Of a stretch of DNA of 64,000 bases, positions 1-11,165 are shown in pieces. A program made the position numbers and the translations under genes. Within the stretch, counting starts at the first letter, position 1. Each line of letters opens with the position of its first letter. The DNA comes from Morinoia aosen (lineage: Eukaryota > Arthropoda > Malacostraca > Amphipoda > Talitridae): positions 25,228,120 through 25,292,119 of the forward strand of contig CM059568.1 of assembly GCA_030386875.1 (NCBI GenBank). Direction: 5' to 3'. The notes under the pieces are model-generated. The model was not told the DNA's origin. It searched no databases and worked only from the letters and a program-made list of their open reading frames with translations.

Positions 1-210
1 TACCAGAACCTAAATAGGAGGGACAAAAATTTCAAAATAGGTGACAGGGTTATGTTAAAAAATCATTACAAAACAAACAAATTACAACTTTCATGGCAGG
101 GGCCTGGCTTAATTACGAAAATCAAAGAACACTGGGTCGAAATCAAAATAGGGGATAAAATCCATAAAAGTAACATGAACCATGTATTGCCCCTAAGTAA
201 AAGGAATTGA
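1..210 (+). CDS. Gypsy pol polyprotein, integrase C-terminal tail (partial)
   Basis: Frame 1 is open from the first base to a TGA at 208-210. The last 69 residues contain FKIGDRVMLKN, a run of basic residues, SWQGPGLITKIKEHWVEI and a final NHVLPLSKRN. The pattern of a G-D-x-V segment followed by W-x-GP-x-x-I is the small beta-barrel tail of Ty3/gypsy integrases that binds DNA or chromatin. Nothing upstream is available, so catalytic status cannot be judged. Family assignment rests on this pattern only. Confidence 0.75.
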   Translation, partial: YQNLNRRDKNFKIGDRVMLKNHYKTNKLQLSWQGPGLITKIKEHWVEIKIGDKIHKSNMNHVLPLSKRN

Positions 211-1985
211 CATCGTTACTTCGTACTGATTCACCTATAATATTTTTGCAACGTTAACGTTTCAGACGTGACAAGTTACTATTTTGCTGAAAATACGACT
301 GTGTGAATCTTTGTTTTATGTCAATTAAATATCTACTTTGCGTTACTTGTTTCGCAGCATAATAATCTCACACATGCTATATCTCGTTTCATATTAATCT
401 CTTGTATGCTTGTGCTAAATAATCTGCTGTGTTCTAGTATTAGTGATTTTCATTGCTAACAGCAAAGGAATTAACCTTCTAAACAGGTTACCCTATATTA
501 AAGTTTAAGTTCTGTACGTTAAAATTCAAGGTTAACGTATGTCACAGAAGACATCCTTCAACGAATATTCTCACGATCTGTGCAATTGCAATGTTTCACA
601 ACAGTCAATATCTACGTTCAAATTTTGATGCTGAACAGCCAATTAAAAATGATGGGCGAGTTCCGCATTTGCTAAATGCATCACATCAACAGAGCACCAA
701 TGATGATGAAAAAAATCAACCTCGCGACTTGAGGACATTAATAAGTTATTCGAAATACATCGTGAATACATCGTGAGAAACTTCCGGGTAGAAACTGGAT
801 ACTGTTGTTAACTTATTTGATTGACAATCAGTTTAATAGTTTTCACTTCAATTGTTTTCACTATCAGTTAACTGATTCAAATATAGTTAGTATTTCATTT
901 AGCATTTAATAATTCAATAAGTAGTTAGTGTTTCACTGTTAACTTTCAAAAATTTGAAAGACGAATAGATTAATATTTTAATCGCATTTATATTTGTATT
1001 TAGAGTAAGTTTTCATTGGTTGTGAATGACATTAAAAATTTTATGGCCATGCTAAATCGGTTTTTTGTTTTCGTTTCCATTTCAGCTTCACGTTGCTGTG
1101 CGAAGAAGCACAGCAAATACGAGCGAGTCACGCATTAAACACGCGAAGACTTCACACACTAATATGCGGTGTCTGGCTGTGACCGCATAACGCCGAGTGA
1201 CTGTCTACAAACATTGATGGCCTAGACTGAAATTACCCTTAGTCAAGAACTTTGACTTCAATTAACCTTGAAAGCAGTTCTCCGTTTTCTCGGTGTGAGA
1301 CAGGGAACGATGCCAAACTTGCAACTATTCAAGTTCACGGACGTGTACACCCATTTTTCATATCCATGTTAAATCGATCAAGGTTAAATGCGAAATGTTA
1401 TTTAAAATTATTGAATTTATGCGTATCGATATTGAGTTTCATTTCATTGTGTTTTTATAACCTTGTACCTGGTGTTTTTATTTATAATCCCTTAACCTGA
1501 AATACTGACGGTTTTTATTTTTCCATAGTAGTAGTGTAGGAACTCGTGTTATAGTTTATACTGTTAGTGCGTTAGTGCGTTTCTATATACTAATGTTAGT
1601 GCGTTATAGTTTATACTGTTGAAGAAGATGGCATTATTATTGTTAACCTGTTGCTGCCTCCTTTCTTCCCGCTTGCGTTAGTGCGTTTCTTTATTTTGTT
1701 GTTATTGTTAGAATAAAACAAGGTGTAATATGGATAAAATATACGTTTACTTATATTTAAAGTGACTTCGTTCAATATTAAAGATTTTTGAGAGGTTTAA
1801 TTTTCAACAATATCCCGCTGAGGAGCAAACAATTTGCTATGTTAGTAGTGATTAATTTACTACTATGTTAATTACTACGATGTTAATTTTATTAATGAAA
1901 ATTTTTTTTCATTTAATCACTTATTAAAAATTAAAAAAAAATTTTTGCGATAAGTACCTCAATTTAAAAAAGGGAGGGTGAGATA
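211..1985 (+). other. Non-coding stretch between gypsy pol and its 3' LTR
   Basis: There is no convincing gene here. The longest open frames are about 60 to 80 codons, show no signal peptide, transmembrane segment or furin-like site, and resemble no family I know, so an env gene is not supported. Short direct repeats of GTTAGTGCGTT occur around 1565-1690. The stretch ends in a polypurine run at about 1965-1983 that would prime plus-strand synthesis next to the LTR. Confidence 0.5.
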
Positions 1986-2138
1986 TGTACGCGAGACCCC
2001 AACACCAACTCACGTCGGAGTTTTTATAAGCACTAGACAACTTAGACCTGGCGCTATCCTTCTCGTCACCTCCTTGAACACCTAAGAAACGTCTCCGAGT
2101 TTCATTACCACGATCAAGGCCGCACCTCTAGCGGCACA
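1986..2138 (+). repeat. Short 3' LTR of the gypsy element (about 153 bp)
   Basis: It begins TGTACGCGAG after the polypurine tract AAAAAAGGGAGGGTGAGATA and ends in CA. It contains a TATA-like TTTTTATAAGCAC about 45 bases in. It has the same layout as the LTR-like block at 18795-18955 (purine tract, TGTGCGAGCG start, CTTATAAGC box, CA end), although the two differ in sequence. Confidence 0.55.
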
Positions 2139-2637
2139 CTTTGAAATGTTTCCCAACTCGAGCGCCAAAAAAATCAAAATGATAACCAGTGAATAAATAC
2201 AGGCTACAGAGTATCATTTTGCCTCTAATTTCCTGTGTGGTGTCTAATACTTGTGTAACACTCTGCAATGCAGAGTTGCAAAGTGTTACAATAATTTGAA
2301 ATACATTAAATCAAAAACAATAAATAGAATACATTAAACAACGTGCTCATTAATTGTCTCATTATACTCATTAATAACTTGAATAATGCACTCATTATTT
2401 TCGAAGAGTAGCCCCACTTTTTCAACTGAAATTAGATATAAGCCAAAATAATTCCATGTGATTGGAAAGCATAAGACAAAGTTATTTTTTCAACCTAAAG
2501 AAGATAATAAAAATAGCATTCTAAGATGATCGTCATCAATGAATCATGAGAATGTAATGAAGTGTCGTGACAAATCAAATCCCTCGATTGCGTAATAGTT
2601 GATCCCATTCATGACATGTTCTTGTCGATTTCAATAT

Positions 2638-3292
2638 AAAAACTTCAGGTTTCATTTGTTTGCAGCGGTTTTCGAGCTGCACGACGACGGGTGTGAAATC
2701 ATTGAGCGTATGATGCTGCTTGCGTCCTCTCATGCTCTGCGACATGCACAGCTGGTCTCATGGAGCAGGTTCCTTGTTATTAAGTGCATTCATAAAATGA
2801 ACCAACTTGACTTAAAGCGCAATCCGAAAATAATATCACTGCTGTTGAAGTGAATTTGTCCTGTGGAGAAAGAGACAAATTATTCGCGCAAATGCAGAAA
2901 AACTTAATCCCTCATAGAGAGACGGATGTATCACAGGGTCGCCCAAGCGACCACGGGTTATGTGTCATTGAGAAAATATCACATACATTGAATAATTCAG
3001 AACAATAATCAGATGCAGTCGCAACTACTACAATCAACCTCAGCTTCATTCTCTGTCTCCACAGGACAAATTCATTTCAATAGCAGTGATATTATTTTCG
3101 GATTGCACCTCAAGTCAAGTTGGTTCAATTTCTGAATGCATATCAGCACGAGGAGCCTGTTTCATGAGACCAGCTGTGCATGTAGCAGCGCATATGAGGA
3201 CGCAAGCAGCATCACACGCTCAATGATATCACATTCGTCGTCGGGCAACTTGAAAAATGCTGCAAACTAATGAAACCATAACTTTTTGTATA
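2638..3292. repeat. Foldback (long inverted repeat), copy A
   Basis: The left arm (about 2638-2874) and right arm (about 3051-3292) are reverse complements of each other over roughly 235 bases with scattered mismatches, separated by about 175 bases. Matching landmarks are GCAATCCGAAAATAATATCA in the left arm and TGATATTATTTTCGGATTGC in the right arm, its exact reverse complement. Copies with the same structure occur at 23561-24214 and 42561-43213. A transcript would form a long hairpin. Confidence 0.85.
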
Positions 3293-3319
3293 GAAAATCG
3301 GCAGGAACATCTCAAGAAT

Positions 3320-4329
3320 CACACTCTGTAAAAAGTGTCAACAGTGTCTCCGTGAAGTGAGGACGTTCTTTCTCTTTGCTCGGAAACAAAGTGTCCAATT
3401 GATTAATGAAAATGCATTTCTAACCAAAAATAGTGCCCACTCAGACCATGAAAATCCAAGAGTAAATTTCATCTAACCAAAATCCAAAAATTCGAACAAA
3501 AAGTATGATATTCCCTCAAAACAGCACTCAACCCTTGCTTCTCTTTTTGCAAGTGTCTCCTTTCTCACAAGATGGCGACAAGAAGGGCAAGCAAGAAGAA
3601 CAGTGACGGTACGCTGGAGCTTGACTGTCCAGACGTACAAAACCTGTCAAAACCGAATACGCAAATAGTCTCCATCATAATTGATCACTCTAAGTCTATG
3701 ATGGAGATATTTCAAAGCGAAATTAGTGACTTGAAAACGATGATTGAAACACAAATGAAAAAAGAATTGAATCAATAATCAGTGATTGAAGAGCAAAATA
3801 AAAAGATAGATAGGCTAGTCTCTCGTCTAGAGCGATTCGAAAGGAAAAAAGAACGGGAAGATTTGGAAAACAAAAAATGCACTCTGGTTATCACAGGAGA
3901 ACTACTGCAATAACCAGACTGAGAACTACTGAGAACTACTCCTACATGACTGTTTCCAATAATAAAATTTGCCATGGGAAATATGTAATATGTAATTCGC
4001 CTTCAGTCTGTTGTTAAATCTTTTATCGAATATACTGTTAAATATAGTCCATACAACCAATATTGTAAAATGAAACATCCGATATCGAGTAAATTATCTC
4101 ACTGATCAGTCTAATGTAAAACTAGGTTAAGTGATTTAGGTTAAACATTATTGTACACCTTAGAATAATGTTGATGGTAGGATGCCCCAGAAGTCGCTGA
4201 ACTTATTCGGACCCACAGGTAGCTATATTCAAACTTGTATATTGTACTAGACTTAAGAAACATTCTACCTCTGTATCTTCTGTAGAAAATAAATTGTTTA
4301 AATGGTTTAAATTGTTTAAATTGTTTAAT
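3320..4329 (+). mobile_element. Internally deleted LINE-type element with an exact empty site
   Basis: Copy C of the spacer reads CTCAAGAATGTGACCAAC at 43239-43256. Here the same site is split, with AAT repeated on both sides (3317-3319 and 4330-4332). The 1010-base insert has a 5' leader, an ORF1 start at 3572, and a 3' end made of TTTAAATTG-type repeats (TTGTTTAAATGGTTTAAATTG and so on). A repetitive 3' end, ORF1 with a coiled coil and no ORF2 suggest a LINE derivative that lost its middle and would need another element's enzymes to move. Confidence 0.8.
3572..3912 (+). pseudogene. LINE ORF1 N-terminal fragment (coiled coil)
   Basis: The frame starts at ATG 3572 (MATRRASKKNSDGTLELDC) and is basic, then helical. 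The stretch SMMEIFQSEISDLKTMIETQ and, beyond a TAA at about 3776, EEQNKKIDRLVSRLERFERK form a heptad-rich coiled coil in the same frame. The stop inside the helix looks like a nonsense change. The coiled coil is followed by KKCTLVITGE and a second stop. Coiled-coil trimerisation is common for LINE ORF1 proteins, whose usual role is RNA binding. No RNA-binding domain remains. Confidence 0.6.
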
Positions 4330-5812
4330 AATGTGACCAACTATTACTCAATCGAGTGATTAGATTTTTCATAAAATTTCATGGCATTGTCACTATTCGT
4401 TGATTGCTGATATCAATATAACGTTGTTTTACCATCTCCGTTAGACTGCATAAGTCGAGACAATAACGTTCATTCTTCATGCTTTGTCAACGCTATTTAA
4501 AGCTTCATATTTTGCAACATCTTCTCTCGATGCGTAATATTGAGGAAATAACAATTCGAATTTTGCCAAAGCTTAGGAAACTACGGACGAAGTTTTATTT
4601 TTAGGTCGACGAAACATGCATAGATGTTTTACCAATGAAAGAATGTTGAGTCTTTTGTTTTAAAGAATGAATTCCATGTAACCTCAAAACAATGATCACA
4701 CACACAAATTTCTCTCTAAGAAATCAGTATTTCTGAAATCAATGAGCCTTCAAAATTTTTCGCATTGTCTTCTCAAATTTGTCTCACCAAATACTACTGA
4801 AGCTTAATTATGTGACGCTATGTGAGACGGATTGAGTTTTGTTCAAAACAGACAGTTGATTGCGATTAATAATAATGGCAATAATGTAACATTTGACTCC
4901 ACGCCGCACCTCCGAATTACATTCACGTAATTTAGCTCATTCCAGTGCGCTGTGTATATCTCATACGGTTTTTCAAAGCATTCAGTGTAATAACAAAGTA
5001 TTATAATTGGATATTGATTATCATTGACCAAAAAAGTGAAGCAATAGTTACTGAATAAAAATGATTTGTGAAAGATATAGCGAAAATGTCCCTCGATTGA
5101 ACTAAGATATATATAATTTTAACATTTTTTCACATTTCTTTGCTTTGAGTTCCTTACATGCAATGATGTACTTTTCATTCAACGATTTGCATCACGTCGC
5201 ATAAATAACGCGCAGCAAAAATAACCAAATAATCCTCAAGTCTTCGTACGCGGTTTTGTCAACATCAAATTGGTCAATAACATTTACGAACAAAACCCGC
5301 AATACCGGCAGACACTACAATACACAATACCGCTTCTAGGACTCTTATTGAATAACAAATTGAGGGATACTAACACCGCAAACTTTTTCTTAGTTTAGCC
5401 AGGAACGACAAAACAACTCTTGTGAAAGATGCTGTATAATGTTTCCTACAACAGACAAATCTAACATTTTAGTTTGAAAACTAAAATTTGAAATTTCATG
5501 GCGAATGTGTTATTCCAACAAATAATGAAAAAGGATGGGTAAGTAGCAAACACTTCGAATAAATATCTATATAAGAATATTTGGCATATTTATCCCAGCA
5601 ATATATTGCTTTGGTCAACAAATTATTTTGTTCGTCGTTGAAATAGCATCATCGGTCTAGGCTCTGACACGAAGCAGACAGACAACGCAGGAGTACACAG
5701 TTTACTTCGTAATTTAATACAGCACAAATCAAACGGTTGTGCCTGTCGTCATTAGGCGTTAAAGGTCACGATCGTCATCAGAGGAAGGTAAGAGGGCATC
5801 CATTCTTCGGGT

Positions 5813-5845
5813 TAAGGGGTTAGTACATCCCGAAGAGATACTTGA
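5813..5845 (-). pseudogene. RING gene 1, stub of exon 3
   Basis: On the minus strand the last codons of exon 3 (SSISSGCTNP) can be read, followed by TTA where genes 2 and 3 have the stop TGA. The match to genes 2 and 3 stops abruptly at 5845, where LINE-like sequence begins. The rest of exon 3, including the last two zinc ligands of the RING, is not found between here and exon 2 at 19114. The 3' flank 5420-5812 still matches genes 2 and 3, so this is the original end of gene 1. Confidence 0.8.
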
Positions 5846-8400
5846 CTTTCGAGGAGTTTCGTTGCGGCTGCGGTGGTGAGAGGAGGTGGGGTGTCGCGCG
5901 CCGCTCCGGCGAGAAGTTGTCGGTGCTTTAATTCCAAGCACTTCGAAATGTGATGGAAAACTGATCATCTGTGATCATCTACATCATTGAATCAATAAAC
6001 TGGAAAAGTCATCAAAAAAAATCAGCTGTGATAAGTGCTGAATTTCATCGTGCAAATCAGAGTGGTGTTTTCTGTAAACTATGTGTGGACTCTGTGTGTG
6101 GACTGTGTGTGGACTCGAAGTGTGTGCAACAGCCCCCGGAAATGGTCATTTTCGCCTCCCTCCCTGGTGAACCGCAAAAACCCCCTCCCTCCTCCTCCGC
6201 ATCCCCTGTCACTCCCACCGACTTGAACCGGAATGAGCTTACCACGAATACTAACGTGGAAGAAAAAAAGACCTGATGAAATAACAAAGTTGAATTTTGT
6301 GAACACCAACATAAAATACAGTGATAAATTTATGCAATTCTTATCTGTTATGGCGAAATTTATGTTGAGTGTCAGTGAATATGAGTTGAGTGTCTGTGGG
6401 TTTCTTTTAATCGCCTGACAGTTCATTTTTCATCCTATTTTAAAGGCGATGCCACCTATGTCTCCTATTTCTCAAACCATCGATACCAAAATCGCTGCAA
6501 AATAGAAGCTGCACTCTGGCAAGACCGTACCTCGTGAAAATGAACTTTCAGGATCATGCTTTGTTTTCGATTTTTCAATACTAACGACAAACAAATTTTC
6601 CTCTCAATAACTTCTACTCAGTGAACAGAACCTAAAATATCCTCCCCTCTATCCATACATCCGATACAATTTCACGATGTATTCATATGAAACTAGCTCA
6701 GCTACTCGTAAAGCGGCTTTATCTGGAGAAATAACATCCCTCACAACGTCGCTTGAAAAATCAAAGCCAAATAAGCTGAATATATCTGAATCGTTCATAA
6801 AACTAAAACGAAAACCCCCAAAAACGTCGCGCGTAAAGTCACTCGTTCAAAAGCATCAACCGCTCAAAATGACAAAAAAAACCCGACGGTAAAGCAGTGC
6901 GACGTCAACGAAAGCACCGCAGCACATCCGGCACCACCTGAGCGAACCGACAGAGAGTCGACAGAAGGTCGCCCGACAGAGAGCCGAGTTTCGGGTTCAC
7001 CAGCTACGGACAAAAACCTCCAAAGCGTTGCTGGTAACAATGAAGTCTTCACATCGGCATCGCACTCAGTTGAAACAAGCCCTAGCAAGAGCAAGGAAGA
7101 AGCCCCTGAGCCTGGACTCCACTATCCAAGCAATCCTCGAGAGGATACACCAGCGAAAGAAGTCTTACTTGGTATGATGTGTAAACATGTAAATTTGTCT
7201 CTAGCTACCGAAAATGATGCGATGAATGAGCCTAATATTAGCGGTTCTAATATTTCTAATATTTATAATTCTAGTGATCATGATTACCTGAATATTGCAT
7301 CAAGCAGCTTGCACTCGCTTCAAATTTCAATGTCCCATTACATTCACCAGGTAAACAATAACCTGTCTCTCACTGCAGCCCACTTAATGAAAATGTCAAA
7401 AGAGCGGGCACCTCCAAGTCCACTTTCGATATCTTCCACCGCTTCAAATATTAGACTCATAACAGAACAACTTTTCAAATTGAACTTGCATGTAAGCTCT
7501 TTGATCTTACGCCAAAGACCTCGTTTTCTACAGGCCAATTTTCTGACTCACAGTGCAAAAAATCTCTGGATACATTTCTCGTCGGTGATAAAATTCTCAC
7601 GATGGTCCAAAGGAACGACATTGACCCCACTTGTAAAATAAGAACTGTAATTTCCGGTCGCATTGACGATCTCCTTGACGTAATTGGCCAAATGCCTCAA
7701 TTCACTAACTACATCGTTTGCTTCAGAGACTTGAGCCTCTCACAACCTATCATTGCTAAAATCAAAGAACTCATATTGTCTAAGCATGCCTTAGCCCGTA
7801 TTTATGTAGTGAGTGGGTGTAGCGGCAAACAATTGTATCAGGCGTTGAATTTGTGTAAAACAAACGGTATTAAAATGATTCCGCTCCGAACAAACAGTGC
7901 AACTGATCTCATAACTTGCATTGATGTTCGTACTTGGCCCGGTACAAGAGAAGAAACACATCATTTTCTTCAACAGATTGCTCTTAGATCGAGTCTAAAA
8001 CTCACTTTACAACCTAGCTCCAGTATCGTAAACTCCAATGGCCTGAATGACAAAACTGAATGCTCCAACATCAGTGCAGAATAGCAATAAGGACTGAAGA
8101 ATTCTACACGATCACTAGCTGTTTCAAGTGAAGTCTCCAGAAACCTGAATCATTGCTTGCCTATTGGTGATGAACGTTCTCCTCCATTGACCTCCGACTA
8201 CCGCACAGTACCCACAAAAAAACAGGTTTTCGTTATTATCTGACGCGAACTCAGAGAGCGATATACCCTCATCACAAACGAGTATAAAGCATCAACCACC
8301 AACAAGAACAAAAAAAACAAAAAAAAAACCGTTTATTTCCAAGTTGTCACATGAGATACATATGCCAACATATTGGCTTTTAAAAGTTCCTTAATATAAG
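5846..8400 (+). mobile_element. CR1/L2-like LINE, 5' part (leader and ORF1)
   Basis: Sequence foreign to the gene array starts at 5846. It contains a GT-rich leader (5846-6676, with a TGTGTGGACT repeat near 6085-6115), a decayed ORF1 (6677-8084), and an AT-rich end with A runs at about 8310-8330. No ORF2 follows. It may be the 5' half of the same LINE whose ORF2 lies at 16.2-18.35 kb, split by later insertions, or a separate truncated copy. I cannot decide between these. Confidence 0.6.
6677..8084 (+). pseudogene. LINE ORF1 protein, frameshifted, SGNH-hydrolase-like domain
   Basis: Three frames together follow the ORF1 at 13741-15084 on the other strand. The first (6677-6892) starts MYSYETSSATRKAALSGEI, comparable to MHHYETRYAGRKVPFSAQM there. 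The second (about 6890-7500) is low complexity and then contains NNLSLTAAHLMKMSKE and APPSPLSISSTASN. The third (about 7500-8084) contains FLVGDKILT, ISGRIDDLLDVI and NYIVCFRDLSL. The order of a G-D-x block, a middle block and a hydrophobic block fits the SGNH/GDSL-like esterase domain found in ORF1 of some CR1/L2 LINEs. Here the nucleophile position after GD is Lys, so catalysis is unlikely. Frameshifts lie near 6890 and 7500. Confidence 0.7.
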
Positions 8401-8419
8401 ACGTCCTAAAACAAAAGAT

Positions 8420-8851
8420 CCATACGAGGAGTATTAATTGACAAACCATCCGAGGTGTAAAAATAGATAAGCCATACGAGGCATAATAATCGACGAACTA
8501 TATGAGGTGTGCTAATAGATAAACTATCAGAGGTGTACAAATAGATAGACCATACGAGGCATATTAATAGACATAATAAACGAGGCGTACTATAATAGAC
8601 AAACCACACATGGTGTGCTAATAGTCTAACAAAGTTCCATACGAGGAATACTAATTGACAAACCATACGAGGTGTACAAATAGATAAGCCGTACGAGGCA
8701 TAATAATAGACAAACTATACGAGATGTAATATTAGACAATACTATCATAGGTGTACAGATAGATAGACCATACGAGGCATATTAATAGAAAAAATATACG
8801 AGGCGTACTAATAGACAAACCATACGGGTCGTGCTAATTGTTTAACTCTGT
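8420..8851. repeat. Two-level tandem satellite
   Basis: A unit of about 26 to 29 bases of the type CATACGAGGTGTACTAATAG occurs roughly 16 times. The units form a higher-order repeat of about 215 bases: the series from 8420 to 8637 (starting CCATACGAGGAGTATTAATT) recurs in the same order at 8638-8851 (starting CCATACGAGGAATACTAATT). No protein function is suggested. Confidence 0.85.
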
Positions 8852-11165
8852 CAAGGGTAGTTGAATGAGAAATGAGAAATATTATCTCTTGGATATTTTA
8901 TATTCCAAGAGATTCCGGTACAGCACTTCTTGCCTTTTTCCTACTTCGATAATTTCAACTAAGAACTTGGCAGTTTCGAAGAATTCTTTAGTATTTTTCG
9001 AATTATTTATAAGATCATCGAAGTAGGAAAAATACAAAAAAACGCTACACCGTACTAGATTGAAACAACACCGTAAATGACAATCAAGTATTGAGAAAAA
9101 GATAGTCTCGAAATAATTTGTAAAGAACATCGCGCAACACAGCACGCACATCTAGGAATGCGTAAACAAACTTACACTCAAAATTGAAATGCATGGCTTG
9201 TTAGGCATACAAATATAGAGATAATTTTTGCACGAGTGCTTTATTTCCTTTGTCTGTTTATACTTTTTAATTTCTTCTGTTCACAGAAATGCCCTTCGGG
9301 GTCGTGATAGATCGATTTATAAATCATAAAGCAAGCGCAATCAATTTGTTTATTTCTGAAATTTGGTGCAGTGTTAACTGATCGCAGAGCTTTAGGTAAA
9401 ATGTGATGTGTCTTGAGGTTTTGCTTTTTATGCAAAAAGTAGAAATAGAAACCGATATATGTACATGTGCGCATATATGTGTGCGAAACGTGTGCATGTT
9501 TACACTGATACATAAACATTTATGTTTGCGTGCGCACACGTACATACTCACGCACACACCAACACACATATTCATATATATACGTATTGAAAACGAATAT
9601 AAGAAAAATGCTAATAGACATGAAAAATAATCTTACTCTTTCAATGTTTAAAATGACAGCCCAAGCTCTGATGAATCGAAAGAAATAACCTGAGGAAAGA
9701 TAAGGAATAGAAAAGGACTGCGAAAAACGTATAAATGGAATGGTTTTTTAATTTCCTAAAGGAAATTTTAAGAAAATTCAAGTTACCGCTGAGGAACAAC
9801 AACAACAAAAAAACATATATCTTCAATATATCATATCATATATCATATCTTCTCGATATTCTCTGCAACATCATGCGGACATGGGTACATGGGATAAAAT
9901 GGAGATACAGTGTAGGCCAGTTACCACTCATGATTGACAAATATCTACAAAATTTTGGCAGAAATGCGCAAACAAACATATACTCAACATCAAAATTTGC
10001 TTGTACAACATACGGACAGAAAAATAATTTTACCACGATTCATACGCTCAAATTACGATTAATTTCATTAATTGTATTTGTCATTAATCCGATTCACAGA
10101 GACGTCCTCTGGTGTAAGTGGGAGATCTATTTTTGAATCATTTCGCTAGTGCAATAAAATTTATTAACCGGATGGTTTTTGTGTAAACAAATGAATTAGA
10201 AACATGTATATCTATTTATGTAGATATATATATACCTATATACGTACACACACATATTAATATATGTACTTATTGAGAATGAAATATAAGAAAAAAATAC
10301 AAATATAAAATAAGAGGATAGAAACAACCTACCATCTATTACACCGATAATGACAGTTGAGCTCATTGTAATCCTAAGAAATTATTCGAAAAAAAAAATA
10401 ACTAAAAGGAAAAGAAGACTTCGGAAAACGTAAAATGAACTGGTTTTTAGTTACTTCATAGAAATTTTTAAGAAAACTCAGGTTACAGTCAAGAAACAAC
10501 ACAACTCTTCAGTATTATACAGACATGTGTACATGGGATAAAATGGAGTAATATTGTGGCCGGATATCACATTTGAGTGGAGAATATTTACAAAATTTGG
10601 CACATATAGGTAGATTAAGCAATGGTCCAAAGTGATAATTTTGATAACAGAAATTAACAGTTTTTTTCGATTTTAAAGTTTAGTGCTGGTGTGCACTGAA
10701 CGCACGGAAAAATATAAAAGACTAAATGAAAATGCTTAAATTAACCCCTCCCCCCAGCTCAGCCGAAATCGATTGAAAACATCTTCGAGAATGATTTTGA
10801 AATAACGAGACAACGTTAGCCAAAATTTAATTCATTATAAACTTTGCACAATCCTCACATTTATAAACCTGTATATTGGTGTACACACAAAATGTATTTC
10901 AGAGTATGTTTTCCATACGGATGTTAAATATTAACACAGAGAAGAAAAAATAACAAAATAAAGATGAGGAAATACTCCTAATTATGGAAAAAACGTTCAT
11001 TCTGCTGTATTGAACTCACGGTTGGGGTGCTCATTATTGTCGACAGAAATAGTTAAGATGAATGCACGAATGGCTTAGCAAACGTAAAATGAAATAGTTT
11101 CTAATTTTTTAACAGAAATTTCAGGAAAATTAAATTTTCTGGTAAATGGGAAATTCACACCGAAA
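8852..11165. repeat. Gene-free AT-rich region with diverged 0.65-kb tandem repeats
   Basis: No gene is recognised. Three diverged versions of one segment follow each other. Landmarks are AACGTATAAATGGAATGG at 9729, AACGTAAAATGAACTGG at 10427 and AACGTAAAATGAAATAG at 11082. Between the first two, other shared marks are ACATGGGATAAAATGGAG (about 9887 and 10533) and CTACAAAATTTTGGCA / TTACAAAATTTGGCA (9945 and 10588). A stretch rich in alternating TG/CA and TA steps lies at 9450-9580 and 10200-10270. Confidence 0.55.

Larger units (their letters stand above)
1..2138 (+). mobile_element. 3' end of a Ty3/gypsy LTR retrotransposon
   Basis: The window opens inside an LTR element on the plus strand. 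The parts seen in order are the integrase C-terminus (to 210), about 1.78 kb without a recognisable gene, a purine-rich tract just before 1986, and a short LTR starting TGTACGCGAG and ending GGCACA at 2138. The right boundary is placed by comparison with the paralogous spacers at about 23.06 kb and 42.07 kb, where the sequence TTTGAAATGTTTCCCAACTC continues without the element. The 5' half lies outside the window, so neither the other LTR nor the target duplication can be checked. Some related elements carry an env-like frame after pol; none is seen here. Confidence 0.75.
2139..5812 (-). repeat. Intergenic spacer of the RING-gene array, copy A
   Basis: This block matches the paralogous spacers 21321-24634 and 40375-43994. 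It lies downstream of the exon 3 stub of gene 1. It contains a hairpin of 14-base arms at about 2253-2290, a foldback at 2638-3292, a LINE insertion at 3320-4329 and about 1.5 kb of further spacer. Copies B and C have lost different parts: copy B lacks the equivalent of roughly 3313-5415, and copy C lacks roughly 4850-5600. No conserved gene is seen apart from an 84-codon open frame in the foldback arm. Confidence 0.8.

Noticed and set aside
591..776. Possible small env or accessory gene after gypsy pol
   Set aside because: 61 codons, no signal peptide or membrane segment, no conservation to test.
5759..5968. Minus-strand frame that could be read as a complete exon 3 of gene 1
   Set aside because: Only the last 33 bases match exon 3; the rest is LINE leader, and the stop is lost.
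6079..6426. Minus-strand frame of 115 codons in the LINE leader
   Set aside because: It owes its length to GT-rich repeats and has no similarity to the other LINE copies.
9403..9630. 75-codon frames on both strands rich in Cys, His, Thr and Tyr
   Set aside because: They come from TG/CA-rich simple sequence.
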